DNA from: Epiperipatus broadwayi | Lineage: Eukaryota > Onychophora > Udeonychophora > Euonychophora > Peripatidae | DNA: 64,000 nt | Reading direction: 5' to 3' | NCBI GenBank assembly: GCA_028023455.1 | Contig: JAQFVV010013361.1 | Location: forward strand, 62,001-126,000 | In this document: one piece after another, positions 47,358 through 61,700 of the stretch | How positions within the stretch are numbered: position 1 is the stretch's first letter | How the letters are laid out: the number at the start of each line of letters is the position of its first letter | Position numbers and translations under genes: made by a program | The notes under the pieces: model-generated | What the model was told of the DNA's origin: nothing | What the model saw: only the letters and a program-made list of their open reading frames with translations | The model's database searches: none

Positions 47358-47452
47358 TTTCATGTGTCAAAGCATCCGCGGGAAGCAAACCCAGGACAAC
47401 TGCTTGTAAGGCAGTTGTGCTGACCACTCGGCCTCCAACGCTTGACATAAAT
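47358..47452 (-). mobile_element. tRNA-derived SINE
   Basis: Minus strand: GTCAAGCGTTGGAGGCCGAG, GGTCAGCACAACTGCC, B-box region TGGGTTTGCTTCCC, end GATGCTTTGACACATGA. Intermediate between the two subfamilies. Confidence 0.75.
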
Positions 47453-48060
47453 AATTATTTCTTTTAATAAATCTAACTTGAAACTAAATTTGTCATTCAA
47501 TTATATAGAAATTTACATAAAATTAAAATAAGAGCCATTATATTTTTAAAGGGCATAAAATTTTTTTAAAATTTTTAAGTGTTCTTGAAAAAAAAAAATT
47601 CTGACCAAACATCAGTACGAAGATTGCAAGGAAATTATTTTTGAAAAACATTTTAGAAGTAATTACACAAATACCTTCATCTCTTCTCTAGTAAGTTAAA
47701 TACTGTCAATCTTAACACAATATGAATAAACGTCACCATTTCTTTTACAGTGGATATGCAATTATAAATTATGAAACATATCGCAGAAATAATATATCTC
47801 ATAGAGAAGGCACTTTTTATAATTATATAAATAGAATCATCCCAAACGTAAAATATGATGATCTAAAATTCCACATTACAGTAGGCATTGACTGGATTTA
47901 CTTCTCACACAAATGACACATTCCTTTATACATCCTTATACACAAATCAAACATAGAAGTACAATAACAGGTTGAAAAAAAAATTCTATGAGACTTTTAA
48001 TAAAATATTTGCATCAGAAGCAAAATTGAGACAATATTTATATTATTTTCTACGATAAAA
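47453..48060. other. Intergenic, nothing recognised
   Basis: A 64-codon open frame at 47,722-47,916 lacks any recognised domain. Confidence 0.4.
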
Positions 48061-48061
48061 A

Positions 48062-48203
<142 letters not shown>

Positions 48204-48915
48204 TCTACCCAAGATTTATAATGATATAGACACTAGCATTTACCTTATTTAAAATGTGAGTTGATAGCTTAAGTGATGGATTATCATGGGTTTATACAAA
48301 AACTTCATACCATTTCAACAGACCTTAGGATTCTTCCCTAATCTATGGTTAGTTGTTAAGAGAATCATGAAATCTTTGAAATCCAGAAGGAACAGGTTGA
48401 CCATGTAAGTATCTTTACTCTCCAGTTTATTAATCGATTACATTATCAAACCATCTAAGGATACCAATATAGAAACGATCAAATCAATGCTGGAAAATAA
48501 TTGAAAAATACTTTAGATCAAGTTGCAATTATTAGTCCTACATCTGGAATCAAAATGTATTCATTTCTTATATATCTACATTTAATAAATTAAAATTTAA
48601 TATAAAATTTAAAACATAAGATTAATCTTTGTTATTTTTGTTTAGTAACCACTCTTTATTTTTTATTTCTAATTTATCATATAATCTCTCTTTATTTTTT
48701 GTGTAAGCACTCAACCAAGCACACGAGTAGATAGATACATTACAAACTAATTCTAAGGCATGATATATGAGTTTCGAAATGAATCACTTTGTACTAATTT
48801 TTACTGTATGATGAACTGCTCAGAACTTCAATTGGCCAAATCTACTTTTCTCATTTTTAGGGTGATACTTAGTTATTCCATCCAGTATGAGTATGTCTGC
48901 TTACCTACCTAATGT
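48204..48915. other. Intergenic, nothing recognised
   Basis: Complex sequence without recognisable coding or repeat content. Confidence 0.4.
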
Positions 48916-48918
48916 CTG

Positions 48919-49830
<912 letters not shown>

Positions 49831-50420
49831 CCAACTACCGTTTTATTTACATCTATTTACCTTCTTTCCTTCTATCTATTTATCTACCTACTTATCTAAC
49901 TACATACTGACATCTATTCATCCATCCATCTGTCTGTCCATCTATTTATCTATCTATTTGATACCTAGATGTCTAACTATCTAATTCAATAACTGCCTAC
50001 TTACCCACCTACCTACCTATCTATCTATTAATCTACCAACTACCATTTATTTACATCTATTTACCTTCTTTCTTCTATTTATTTACCTACCTACTTATCT
50101 AATTACTTATTTACCTACCACCCATTCATCCATATATCCAACCACACATTCATCCATCAATTTATCTACTGACCTACATATATCTATATATCTATCTACT
50201 TATCTATCTAGCCATTCATACATCTATTCATCCATCCATTCTTCATCCATCTGTCTGTTTATCTATCTGTCTACTTGATACCTCCTTATCTACCTACATA
50301 CATCTACTTACTACCTGCTTGCTTACTGACCTACCTACCTAGCTAACTATCTACTTATTTATCTACCTATTCCCCTACCAATTTACCTCTCTACCTACCC
50401 CTTACCTGGTCACTCACTTT
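49831..50420. repeat. Degenerate (TCTA)n tail with an internal 200 bp-spaced duplication
   Basis: The stretch is still made of CTAT/CTAC words but diverged. A segment TCTACCAACTACC...TTTACATCTATTTACCTTC occurs at about 49,826 and 50,030. Confidence 0.8.
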
Positions 50421-52344
50421 ACCTATCTATCTGCGAATATTTTTTAATATGCAACAAATATTTTACTTCAAATTTAAAAAAAAAAAAAAAAATTCAAATA
50501 TAAAATGACTGGAATAACTTAATAATTATAGAGCAGCAAACTAGAAATTTATTAAGAAAAACATATATATATATAAATGCACCTTTATTGTTAAAGAGAG
50601 GTTGGCTTGACAACAATCTGAAATTGTTGATTGTTATTGATATTGGGATCGTCTAAGTGTTGACTGGCTTTTAATGATATATATATATAATTAAAAAATA
50701 CAAATAGAGAAAATCAACCGTTACACCGTTTAAGGTTCTGGATTTAAAAGATTGATCATATACATTTTTTAATAATTATTTTGCTGTGGTGCTCAACATC
50801 TTTGGAAAATACTGTAGCATATAGAGCACAACTCCTTAATATTCACCAACAGTAACAAACAAATGAAATAAATTCTACAAGACTGAGATTAGAATAATAA
50901 ATTTTTTAAAGAGAATTTTACATTAAATAAAAGCTTAACCAGAAAGACATCTAATAAAATCTCACAATTAGGTGGAAGTTTTATGTCTTTCTTTAACAAC
51001 TCCCAATGGTAAACAATTATATAATTATATTAAAATGTAATAGTTAACACACCAATTTGCTGAACACAGCTTCCAAACTACGACTTGTGATTTAAATTTA
51101 GGCAGGTAAAACTTGTAATTTTTTTCAGGTTTCAAAGAAACATATAATTTTTCTTTCAAATCGGCTAAATAGTTATAAATGCGTGTCTAGATATTTTATA
51201 ACTAGAGGTAAATACAAGCATAGAAAACCTAAAATCCCAATGGTTCCTCTAATAAGCTGATTTTGAGTAGGCTGTTTATTTTTTTTTTTTTTAAAAAAAA
51301 AGCACAAATAAAATGCAATGAACTTTTATTTACAAGGCATTTTAACATATGTATTTGCAGCCTTATATAATTTTACTACTATTTGTAAATTTATGATTTA
51401 GTAAATGTTTATACATTTAACAGCAGAACAATTTTTTTTTTTCATGGTACAGATATTTATTATGGGCAGTGAAGGTGTGTATACATGAAAAATATTTGGT
51501 AGCTTTATAGATAAAACTGTGAATTTGGATATTGAGGTACAATGGATCTTACAATGAGCAACAACTGCTTAATAAGTTAAACAAGGATATTTATTGTAAT
51601 AATATACTTAACTTTCATTATTTAAATATATACAGTGCTGCTATGTGAAACATTGACTTCTCTATTGTCATCTCTAACAATCATATATAAAGAAATATTT
51701 TATGATAAACTTGAACATAACTTTTACTGAAGATGTAGGCTCTACCTATTTTTAAAACACCATATTGCATTCAAAAGCAGATGCAGAAGAGACAAGGAAT
51801 TGAAAGTTTTGAGAAGAAAAAAACTTTGCAACAACAATTATTAAAAGATAGCAGCAAGATGCCTTACAAATAAACCACTAGTAATTGATACAATGCCTAT
51901 ATGGTAATTCCCATCCCCAAAATCAGGATGACAAAACTTGTTTATTATTGGCTAGTAATAATGATGATGGTACGCAATGATATAACTTTAATTTTTGGGG
52001 TGTTTTTAAAATTAAAGATGTAACTCTAAATAAGAACTTCTAAAATAACCCACATTATTTTTGCCAGCAACCGAGAAATTACATATATATTCAGAAATCA
52101 AATAGGTTAAACTAAATTCAAGCCTCAAAATAATCGTAATATCCCTTTGAAAATAAAGTTTTTTAATTTCCTCCCCCTTCTTCTTTTTTTTAAAAAATCC
52201 GTAAATGTAGAACACATAATTTCATTTAAACCAAAAGCTTTTTTTAAAAAAAACAAACAAACTATAATATAAATCAATTTACTTTTCATTTTACGATCAA
52301 GTATCTAAAGACATCATAAAAATACAAATACTAACCCCCTTAAT
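50421..52344. other. Intergenic, nothing recognised
   Basis: About 1.9 kb of AT-rich DNA with A/T homopolymers. The left arm of the giant inverted repeat could extend into it, but the matching partner would lie outside the window. Confidence 0.4.
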
Positions 52345-55300
52345 CACTGATGTGCTTCAATTTGAACTAACCTTGGCGTAGACTTTATTGTTTTTCAATG
52401 TCCCGACGCTATTGTTTTTAAATATCTATACAAATTGATAGATATTCTTGAATGTGATTATATAAAATATTTAATGCTCGAACATTAAATTAAATTAAAA
52501 TCATTTCATATTTAAGGAGAAATTATTTATTGTTTATAGCAGGCTCTGCCATTTCTGGCACTCGATCTTATGAGTTTATTTTAATATAATTACTTAATAC
52601 ATAAAGCTTTTTAAAGCTTTAAAAGTAAAACTTGAAATTTAAATAGTTCAATTTTAAACTATTATTTATTTTTAAGCATTGCTATAGTCTTTTACGAAAA
52701 TACTTAACACTTTGATCTAAACTGAATTTCATTCATTATATTCATTCATTAGTAATTGTAATCATTCTAAAAGCAAAGAGAATGAGGACAGTAAGAGAAA
52801 GAAAAGAGGGGGAGAGCAGAAAGAAAAAGTAGAAAGGGAGAAAATGAAGAGGGAAGGGAAGAGAGGCAAGAAAATTAGAGAGAAGAAAAAGAGGAGAAAT
52901 AAATGAAAGAGAAATTGAGGAGAGAGGGGGGGAGGAAGAGAAAACAATAAATATAGAAATACTCAGAATAAAAGATTAAAGATGATTTATATAAATCCAG
53001 TCCATGAATCAAACACAGTCACAAATATTTTTGTTGAATTACTATATTTTTATTTGGAAATGAAGATTATCTACCAATTATTTATTTAGTCTTTTTAGTC
53101 TATTTATTTAACCTATGGTAAACTATTAAAAAATGTTTGTAACTAATTTTTGAATGACTCCCATATTGTAATTATTGATCATTTTCTACTGCTACCCTTT
53201 TGTTTCACATAACCACTGCATCATGCTTTTAGTACCATAATGATGCCTTATAATCTTGTAATGTATTTAAAAATATTTTGGAGCATACTTAAATGAAAAT
53301 TTTCTTTTTGTTACTAGTGACTCCAAATCTGTTATACAATAAATTGAATAAAATAAAATCACTAAGAATAAATAATGTTCTTTATTACTTAAAGGGCTAT
53401 GAATTTGAAACTCACTATTGTTTATTATTATTATTATTTTTCATATGTCAATGCGTTGACCGGGAAGCGAACCGGGCCAGCTGCTTGGAAGGCAACCATG
53501 CTAACCGCTAGGCCACCAAGCGCGACAACTCACTATTATTTAACTTCTTAAATGCGAAAGTAGAAAAACTTTGGAGTTCTATTTATATCTCAACATTCAG
53601 ATCTATTTTTTTATTTAAAAAACTATTAATAAATTTATATTGGTTCATATTCTTAAAATGATAATTCATATAAACTAAAAAAATGCTGAAAAAATTTCTT
53701 CCATCAGTGGTAGGTGAAATGCCTTAACTTAAGGTTTGGAACATTAAACATTAAGGATGCATTCTATTATATTATGCTTCGTAAAGTTTTTATAATCTAA
53801 ACATTCTTTAAATGGGAAACAAAGTTGGAGATAATTCTCAATCTAGATTAGCCCTAATTCACATCACTCATTTAAAAAGTCTGAGCTGATGGTTTTTAAA
53901 CAATGTGAAATGGTTTTGTTGGAACCAATTACAGAAAGAAAAATATGAGCGAAATTTGTGTTTTTTTATTATTCTTACATTTATTACGGTTTATAATGAT
54001 AAATTAATGTTTCCAGCAGTTTTTCCGAGGACAAGGTGGACATCTGAAGTTAATAAACAGTGAAATAAATGTATTTTGTATATCATTGTAATAATAAAAA
54101 AATCTACTGGGTAAATTATAAAGTGTGAAATGTGAAATGAAAAAAAAAACTTTATATGATGTAAAGCATTAAAAAACAACGACAACATATGCTTTAATGC
54201 ATAGGGCTTTAGATTAGGTTTGTTTAACCAGCTAAATATAATAAAGCTGTTAATTTCAATGGAAAATATTTCTAAATACTACCGTAACAATAAAAATTAT
54301 TTATAATTCTAACAGATTACTAGAATTGTGTATATTATATATCTATATGTGTAGCTTAATAATAAATTTATAAAAAAGTAGATTCACTGTCGATCAATCT
54401 ATTTATTTATTCAATTCGTACATCTGTAAAGCGTTGGGAATGGAGTAGCTCAGAATTCTTTATGGGGTTCTCTTTGCAAAATTTCAAAAAAAATCTTTTT
54501 TTTATTTTTATTTGTGATATATATTTAAATATTTATTGAATATATAAAATAAAGAGGCCACTAAGATCATGGAACCGATAAGTATTACCATGGTTTGCTT
54601 TACAATAACCCGTCAAGTGGTTAAGTATAAGTAAAATAATTTCTAGACCTATATTATTATTTTCTTAAACTGATCAAATTTAAATTTAAAGATACTTAGT
54701 AAATTGTACATTGCCTTGGCCTTTTCAAATTCAATTTTTATAAAAGTATGAAAAAAAGTAAGAATATTCGTCTTATAGAACTAAGCAAAAGCATAGTTAT
54801 ATACTGTGCATATATTTCAGACACTGATCCACGCGTTTACTTTCCAATTCAATTATCGTAACAATAAATAATAGAGATATTTAATTTTCAGTAATTAACG
54901 ATAAATTGTTATTTCGCATTTTTATATATAGAATTTATAAAAGGTCTTTTTCATTTCAATTCAGGTTTTTATAATTTCTTTTAGATTCCAACATATATCA
55001 ATTTACAAAACACTCGACATTTACTGGTTAATAAATATTTAACATACTCTTATTAAAAATAAAAACTGGGATAAAAACCGCTAAATCCGACTATCCGGTA
55101 ATTATCACCTCTTTTCTCCTTTTTTACTTATTTTAACTCTCTGAGGAGAAATTACCCTAACTTACATATTTATACAAAAAAAAATTCTATAATTTTTATA
55201 TTATTTATACATTTTTAAATTATTTAAATCTTTTAAAATTTAATCATCTTTTTTACAACCATTTCAACTTAAATACTTCTTCGAACTTTTTACAATTTTT

Positions 55301-58300
55301 ATACACTTACATTTAAAGTTATATATAAAAATAAAATTATATAATTTATAAATCTATAAAAATAATATTTTTTACCCATAACATTTAGATTAAATCTTTT
55401 TTTGGGGGGGGGGAGGGAGGATCAACGTTTTAGTTTTTCTCTTTTGAAGAAGATGCACAACTATCGCAAGAATTTCTCTATTATTCTAATCTCAACAAGA
55501 AAAGGTTAAACTGGACTCCAACTTACTATTTGACAATATAAGCGCCAGAGGCACTTTAACATTGTAAGCACCTCCTTGGGATACCTAAATGTAGGTTTAA
55601 GTCCACAAAGAAGACCTTCCCTAAATTTACATCCTTCAGTTTTTAAACACATTCTTTACCCTCTACCCACCATAATACCATTCAAAATCCTCTTTCAAGT
55701 TCAATTTTTAACACCAGAGCTTATTAAGTGGAGGCTTTTAAAACTATTTTAGTTTTTACTCTTACAAAACCTCTAATAACATTGAGAAAACAATCATTTT
55801 TGCTTCAACTTGAAATACAATTAGAAGGGAAATTCGAACTTTGATTCCTTTCTTTTAAAATAAATTTTCTTTTCTCTCTCTTAACACAAAAAGTCTTATT
55901 TAATATAAAAAAATTGAATCAACAACTTAGGATTATCATTTTCTTTTTACTTTATTACATATAAAAAAAAAATGGGATTTTACCATTATATATATAAATA
56001 TCCATAAATAGGTATTACGACTTTGATTTATAAGTAATCTCGGGGTAATTATGCAGCGTTAATTTCACACTAAATTCTGTTTTAATGACAGCAATTAGCT
56101 GGGAGAATGACACAAAATTTACCAAATTACACGTCATCGTCCTTTAAAAAAAAAATCCTATCTTGGCCGTCCGGTTCGCAATTTTTCTTTCTCCCTCAGA
56201 CTCCTTTCTAAAAATAATTAAAAAAAAAGATTAAATGTTGAGGGAATAAATGAAATGTAAAATTATTTTTTAGAATTTTTATTTTTTTAACCCATTTAAA
56301 TCCGGTTATTGGATGTTTAATTTAAATAAATATGAAGATATTATTTTATTATTATTATTATTTTTGTTTTGAAGTATAAATAATAATGGTTATATTTAAA
56401 GTCATTATGGTATAGACGTTTTATACCCTTTTTTTCTGTTGTACACACCCCATTCCTCCATCCCCCTCTTTCTTCTTAATACATATGTAAGTGGTTTACA
56501 GCATTTCAAAATAACGTGGCTAGTAAAGAAAACGTCAAGAAATTGTTATCCATATCACAATCGACATCACAACGAATATTCATTATGACAGAGAAAAGGT
56601 ACGAGATCAACATATTTAATTATTATGTTTTTAAGTTTAATGAGTAAAATTACAGAGATTGTTTAGTGTAAGTTAGGTGGACACACTTTCATTACAAATA
56701 GTTTTTAAAAAAGTGGAGACCCACGCCAGGATTGATTCTTAACCACCTCTTAACGACCTCTACTATAGGTCTTCACATTCTAACACTGTTTATTGATGGG
56801 ACACTGATATAAATTTGGGTAGATTCTTCTTTTAGATAATTATATTAAATTTAACAACAAGGTATTTAAAAAAAAAATAATTTTTGAATAAATTTACACC
56901 AGGTTTAGAAACAATTTTTTATTTTATGTGAACTCCTACTTTTCATTTTGAAGAGTGATTTATAAATTCTATTGATTGAATAATATACTTACAAACGGGT
57001 GGTTGAAAAGGGTTATTCCTTTGCGGGTGGATCAACCAGTTAGGATTAAAATAGAAATCCAGTTTGTTTTTACCACCATCTTTCTTAATGAAAAAAAAAT
57101 TGTTTTTTCAATACACCACTCCTTTTGAAAAGGTAGTAAAACTTAAGTTAATTTTTTAATTAGGAAATTTAAAATTTAATTTTACTTTATAAAAAAGTAA
57201 ATAAAAATTTCAAAAAGATACTAAAATATAAACGAGTAAAAATTTTCCAAATTGTTTTTACAATAAATTAGTTTACTGGTTTCGGTTATGTGGGGAGAAA
57301 TTAATTTATGTCACTTGAGAATTTTAGTTTCCTTAATATGAGCGAGTAGTAAGTTACAAGTTACTATCGTACAACCAGTACGTACCCTCCCCACCTACTG
57401 CGTTTTCTGTTCCCAACGATTTATTTCACTAGTCTCCTTTCAAAGGTATCTTAAAATAAAGGGTGTATAAGTTAAAAAAAAAAAAATATTGAATTTACCT
57501 CTAGATTACTGTTTCAAAATCAGTAAAAATTGTCTCCTCCCTTGAGCACGTTATACCATGGGGAAAACGGTTGATCCACAAAGAGGACTACAGTTTAAAA
57601 CCGATTGTGAGTGGTGGGTGTCTGTGTAGTTTTTGCTAGATCCCCTGCGAGAGGTGACGAGGTTACATAAATAAGGTAGTGATAAGGTGTTTCGAGGAAA
57701 TTTTTTTTTCACAAGAGGTCGTTGTGTTGTTCACTTACATAAGCGGCGGGATTGGTTCTAGAAAAGGAAATATCAAAGTTTGTTTTACATTAATGAAATG
57801 GGACCTCCATTTATATCTACACCTCAACGTACGTATACCTCGCAATTCCCAACTTTCACACCGGTTTATAATATTTGGCCCCCACGTTTCCTAGGGTAAT
57901 GGCAAACTCTTTAATTGGGGTAAGTGTCGTTGTCCACACCTACTTCTTAAAAGTTATAATGTGAATTATTTGGATTTCTTGGATTTTACTGATGATTAAT
58001 TCATATATTAAGTATTTATTTGGATTGTTATTTATTTTATTTACTATACGTTTAATCGAAGGAATTATTATGGAAAATTGGGAATTTTATTCTATGAAAA
58101 TGTTTATGTACTCGGATTTACTCGACAAACAGAACTGGCAGAGACAGTCAATTCTCCCTCTTCGTTTCCCAGCCCCGGAAGTGAAAAATTTTAATAATAT
58201 ATAAATATTTAATTATATAAATATAATTTACGTATTGTAATATATATATATATATATTATATTGCTACCCACGTAATATATTTAAATAAGAAAATTTAAA

Positions 58301-58590
58301 TATTATATAGAATTTACAACAATGGAATTAATTTTTTGACCTAGATACTTTCCTATTTTTATTATATTTATTATATTAACAGTTCTAAATATCCTAGTTT
58401 ATTTTAATTCCGATTAAAAAAAATGTTAAGTTTAATAGTTAGAAATAATCTAGAAACACAAGATAGACTCCATTCAGTGGTCCTGAGGTTAAAACTAATT
58501 AGGTTTATTAACATTTCAGAAATTATATATACTTATTTTTCTTTTTTCTTTCTTTTTGATATTTACCCAACACTTTGAATAATACCAGAG
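52345..58590 (+). repeat. Giant inverted repeat, left arm
   Basis: Its reverse complement is 58,610-64,000. Matched landmarks (left/right) include 52,351/63,995, 52,781/63,564 (about 93% over 200 bp), SINE at 53,445/62,912, 54,609/61,805, 55,571/61,095, 56,128/60,675, 56,450/60,460, 56,745/60,250, 57,005/60,000, 57,290/59,750 and 57,880/59,220. The left arm is about 850 bp longer than the right, with the excess spread as small insertions in the inner half. No gene is recognised in it. Confidence 0.9.
53443..53527 (-). mobile_element. tRNA-derived SINE, subfamily 2, in the left arm
   Basis: Minus strand: TTGGTGGCCTAGCGGTTAGC (A box), GCCTTCCAAGCAGC, CCGGTTCGCTTCCCGG (B box), then CAACGCATTGACATATG. 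It resembles a tRNA-Gly-type head. Mirrored at 62,830-62,912. Confidence 0.8.
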
Positions 58591-58746
58591 ATAACAATTT
58601 GTTTTTTTAGAAAATTTTTTTTTTGATATGTTGGAAATAATATCAAGACAACGTTGATAAAAAAAAAAAGTAAGTATATAATTTTGAAATCTTTGAATAG
58701 AACTGATGGACAACAGTGACCACTGTAATGGAGTCTTCTGTGTTTC
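58453..58746. repeat. Inner turn of the giant inverted repeat
   Basis: GAAACACAAGATAGACTCCA at 58,453 pairs with the complement ending at 58,746, and TATATACTTATTTTT at 58,525 with its complement near 58,675. The dyad centre is 58,600 with at most a few tens of bp unpaired. Confidence 0.8.
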
Positions 58747-61700
58747 GACCCATTTCCTATTTAAAAACATTTTTAATGAATTAAAAAATAGAATTATTTA
58801 AATCGTTATTGAATAAAGTATAATAAAAATAGAATTTAGTTTGAATTTACTTGTAAATTCTATATATATTTGTAAAGTTGTAAATATATGTACTGAAAGT
58901 AATAATATATAAATTGTATATATATTTAATATACGTAAATTATATTTATATAATTAAATATTTATATATGGAATATGGTTACGAACTAATGAGAATGCAG
59001 AATTTTTGAAAATCGAGTAATGTAAAATTTACGAATTGTTTCCTGAATTTTCCATATCTTCTCTTAACGTATTATATAAATAATGAATAAGATAACAATC
59101 AAATAAATACCAATATATCGGTGATTCAGAGTAAATCCTCCGAAATATAATAATTCCCGTTTTTTAAGTAGAGTTGTGACTGGACTACTACCCCATTAAG
59201 AACGCCATTGAAACGTGGGGATTAAATATTGATAAACCGGTTAAATTGGGAATCAGGTATAGAGTGTAGATTATAAATGTGTCCACTATTTTCTGAAAAT
59301 TGTGCACAAATTTGATATTTCACCCATCCGACCCTCCCCCCCTTAATATATAGTGATTGATTTAGACTGTGTTTGTCAAAACAAATTTCCCGAAATTTTT
59401 GTACAACCTAACCCCATTTCCCCTCGTCCACTCCCTCCACGGGAATTTAAAAACTACGACGAATTATATCCTTTTCACATCCCTCTTTTCCTCTTTTTTT
59501 TCACGTTTCCCCTTGTATAACGTTAATAAATTGTAACAATTTTCACCTTTTTTACCGGTATTTTTGGCGAGTAAATTCAATGATTTTTTTTTGGTCCCCC
59601 CTTTTTAAGTTGCACAGGACTCCAGTGAAAAATGCATACTTGTAAAAAAACCGGTAAACCGTACCGGTTTAATGAAGTAAGTAATTACTTAAAACACGTA
59701 GTATTGGAGATATTTAAAATTTAAATTGACATAAATTAATTCACTCCCCATATTGTAAATAACCAATGGAAATCACCTCCGTTTATATTTTACTAATCTT
59801 TTTGAAATGGTTTTATTTATTTTTTAAATAAAAATTAGAATTTTAAAAATGTTCCTAATGTTAAAACAAAATTACTACACAGTGTTACTACACTTTCAAA
59901 GGAATATGTATTTGAATAAAATTTTTCTTAAAATGTGGTTAAAAAAAAAACTGAATTTTTTTTACACTCACTAGTTGATATATAATAACCCTTTTCCAAC
60001 CACCTTTTTAAGTATATTATATAACTTGAATAAATTTGAGTAAATACTTTAAAATGAAAAGTAGAATGTATAAAAAAATAAAAAATTGTTTTAAACAAAT
60101 TAAATTAATTAAAATATTTGTTTTTAATACCTTTTGTAAATTTAACTATAAATTTCTAAAAGATGAATGATCTACCCAATCGAATGTTTTAACGATATTG
60201 AAATGTGAGATATTACAAGTAGAGTCTTAAAATGGTTAAATCAATCCGGCTCTCCTTTTAAGTATTTGTAGATTTTTTTGTTGTTTTTTCGTAAGACTAT
60301 AATTTCTGTATCTAACTATGAAAAAGATAATAAATTAAATTGTTATTCTACCCACTTCAAATAATGAATATTCTATTTATTTATTGATCCTGATTTACAC
60401 ACTACCGGTATTTTGTTTAGTTAATATGTTTTAACTGGGCGGATGAGATGGGGTGTGTATAGACAAGAAAAGAGGGGATAAATATAAATTAAATTAACCA
60501 TTGGTATTTTTTCACAAAAAAATAATAATAATATAAAATAAATTTTATATTTATTTAATTAAACGTAATACATTTAAAATATTAAAAAATAGAAAATTAT
60601 AAAAATAAATTTTATATATTTTTTTTTTTTATTTTTACATAAAAAATATTGTTAATAATTTTTTTTTATACGAGTAATTTGGTAAATTTTTTTTCTATTT
60701 GTGTTAACAGAATTTCGTGTGAGTCCCGGATATATAAATCTAGTCGTATCACGATGATATATATATAATAGTTTTCCATTTTTACATGTATAAAAAAAAA
60801 ATGATATTGATTTATTAATTTTTTTTTACTAAGACCTTTTGTGTAAATTGAAAGAAATTTACAGATTTTTACTTGTAAGTTCCCTTCTAGTGTTTTCATT
60901 TAAAAATGATTGTCTTTTTCTGTTTTAGTCTAGTAAAATAAAATAGTTTTTAAGCCCTCTATTTCTGCTCTCTATGTAAATTTGGAACTTGAGACATTTT
61001 GAAGCGGTGGAGTAGAGTGAAAAAATGTTAAACTGAAGATGTAGAGTTAGAGAAATTAACAGTAGTTTAACCCTAAATTTAATCCCAGGAGGTAGCCTGG
61101 CAGGTTTGTTTTGTTGGTAATAATGTTGAGTTAGATAATAGAGAAATTTTTTATATAGTTAATAAATGTTTTTTCAAAATTTAAAACGTTGTCCCCTCCA
61201 ACAAGATTTGATTTTTATAAATATACTTTTTATTTTAATATAATTTTATTTTTTATTAATTTTAATTAATGTATAAAAAATTGTAAAGTTGAAATTTTGG
61301 AGTGAAATTGTAAAAAATGATTAAATTTTAAAATTTAAATAATTTAAAAAATATAAAAAATAATATAAAAATTTAGATATTAAGGGTTGGCTTCTCCTGA
61401 ACGACCACAGAATTTGTGAGGAAATTACAATATGGAGTTTTTGGTTTTTTCTCCTTTTCTACTTGGAGTTGTTAAATATTTTTGGTTAGAAATTGATTTT
61501 GTATGGATAATTTGATAATACAAGGAATTATAAAAGATTTTTTTTTCTTATTAAATGGTACCCAGCTCGTTGTTATGAAATTATTTCTTTACTTTTTGTT
61601 TAATGAATTGAAGTTAAGTGGATGAAATAGTTTTAACAGAAATATTTTTTGTATAAGACGGATATTTCTTACTTTTTCACTTTTATAAAAATTAGATTTA

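Noticed and set aside
52762-52947. Ser/Phe/Pro/Leu-rich frame and its mirror at 63,402-63,602
   Set aside because: Translation of a purine/pyrimidine-rich tract present in both arms of the giant inverted repeat.
53443-53527. A functional tRNA-Gly gene
   Set aside because: A and B boxes are good, but acceptor pairing is poor and the 3' end continues into the SINE-specific CATTGACATATG shared by other copies.
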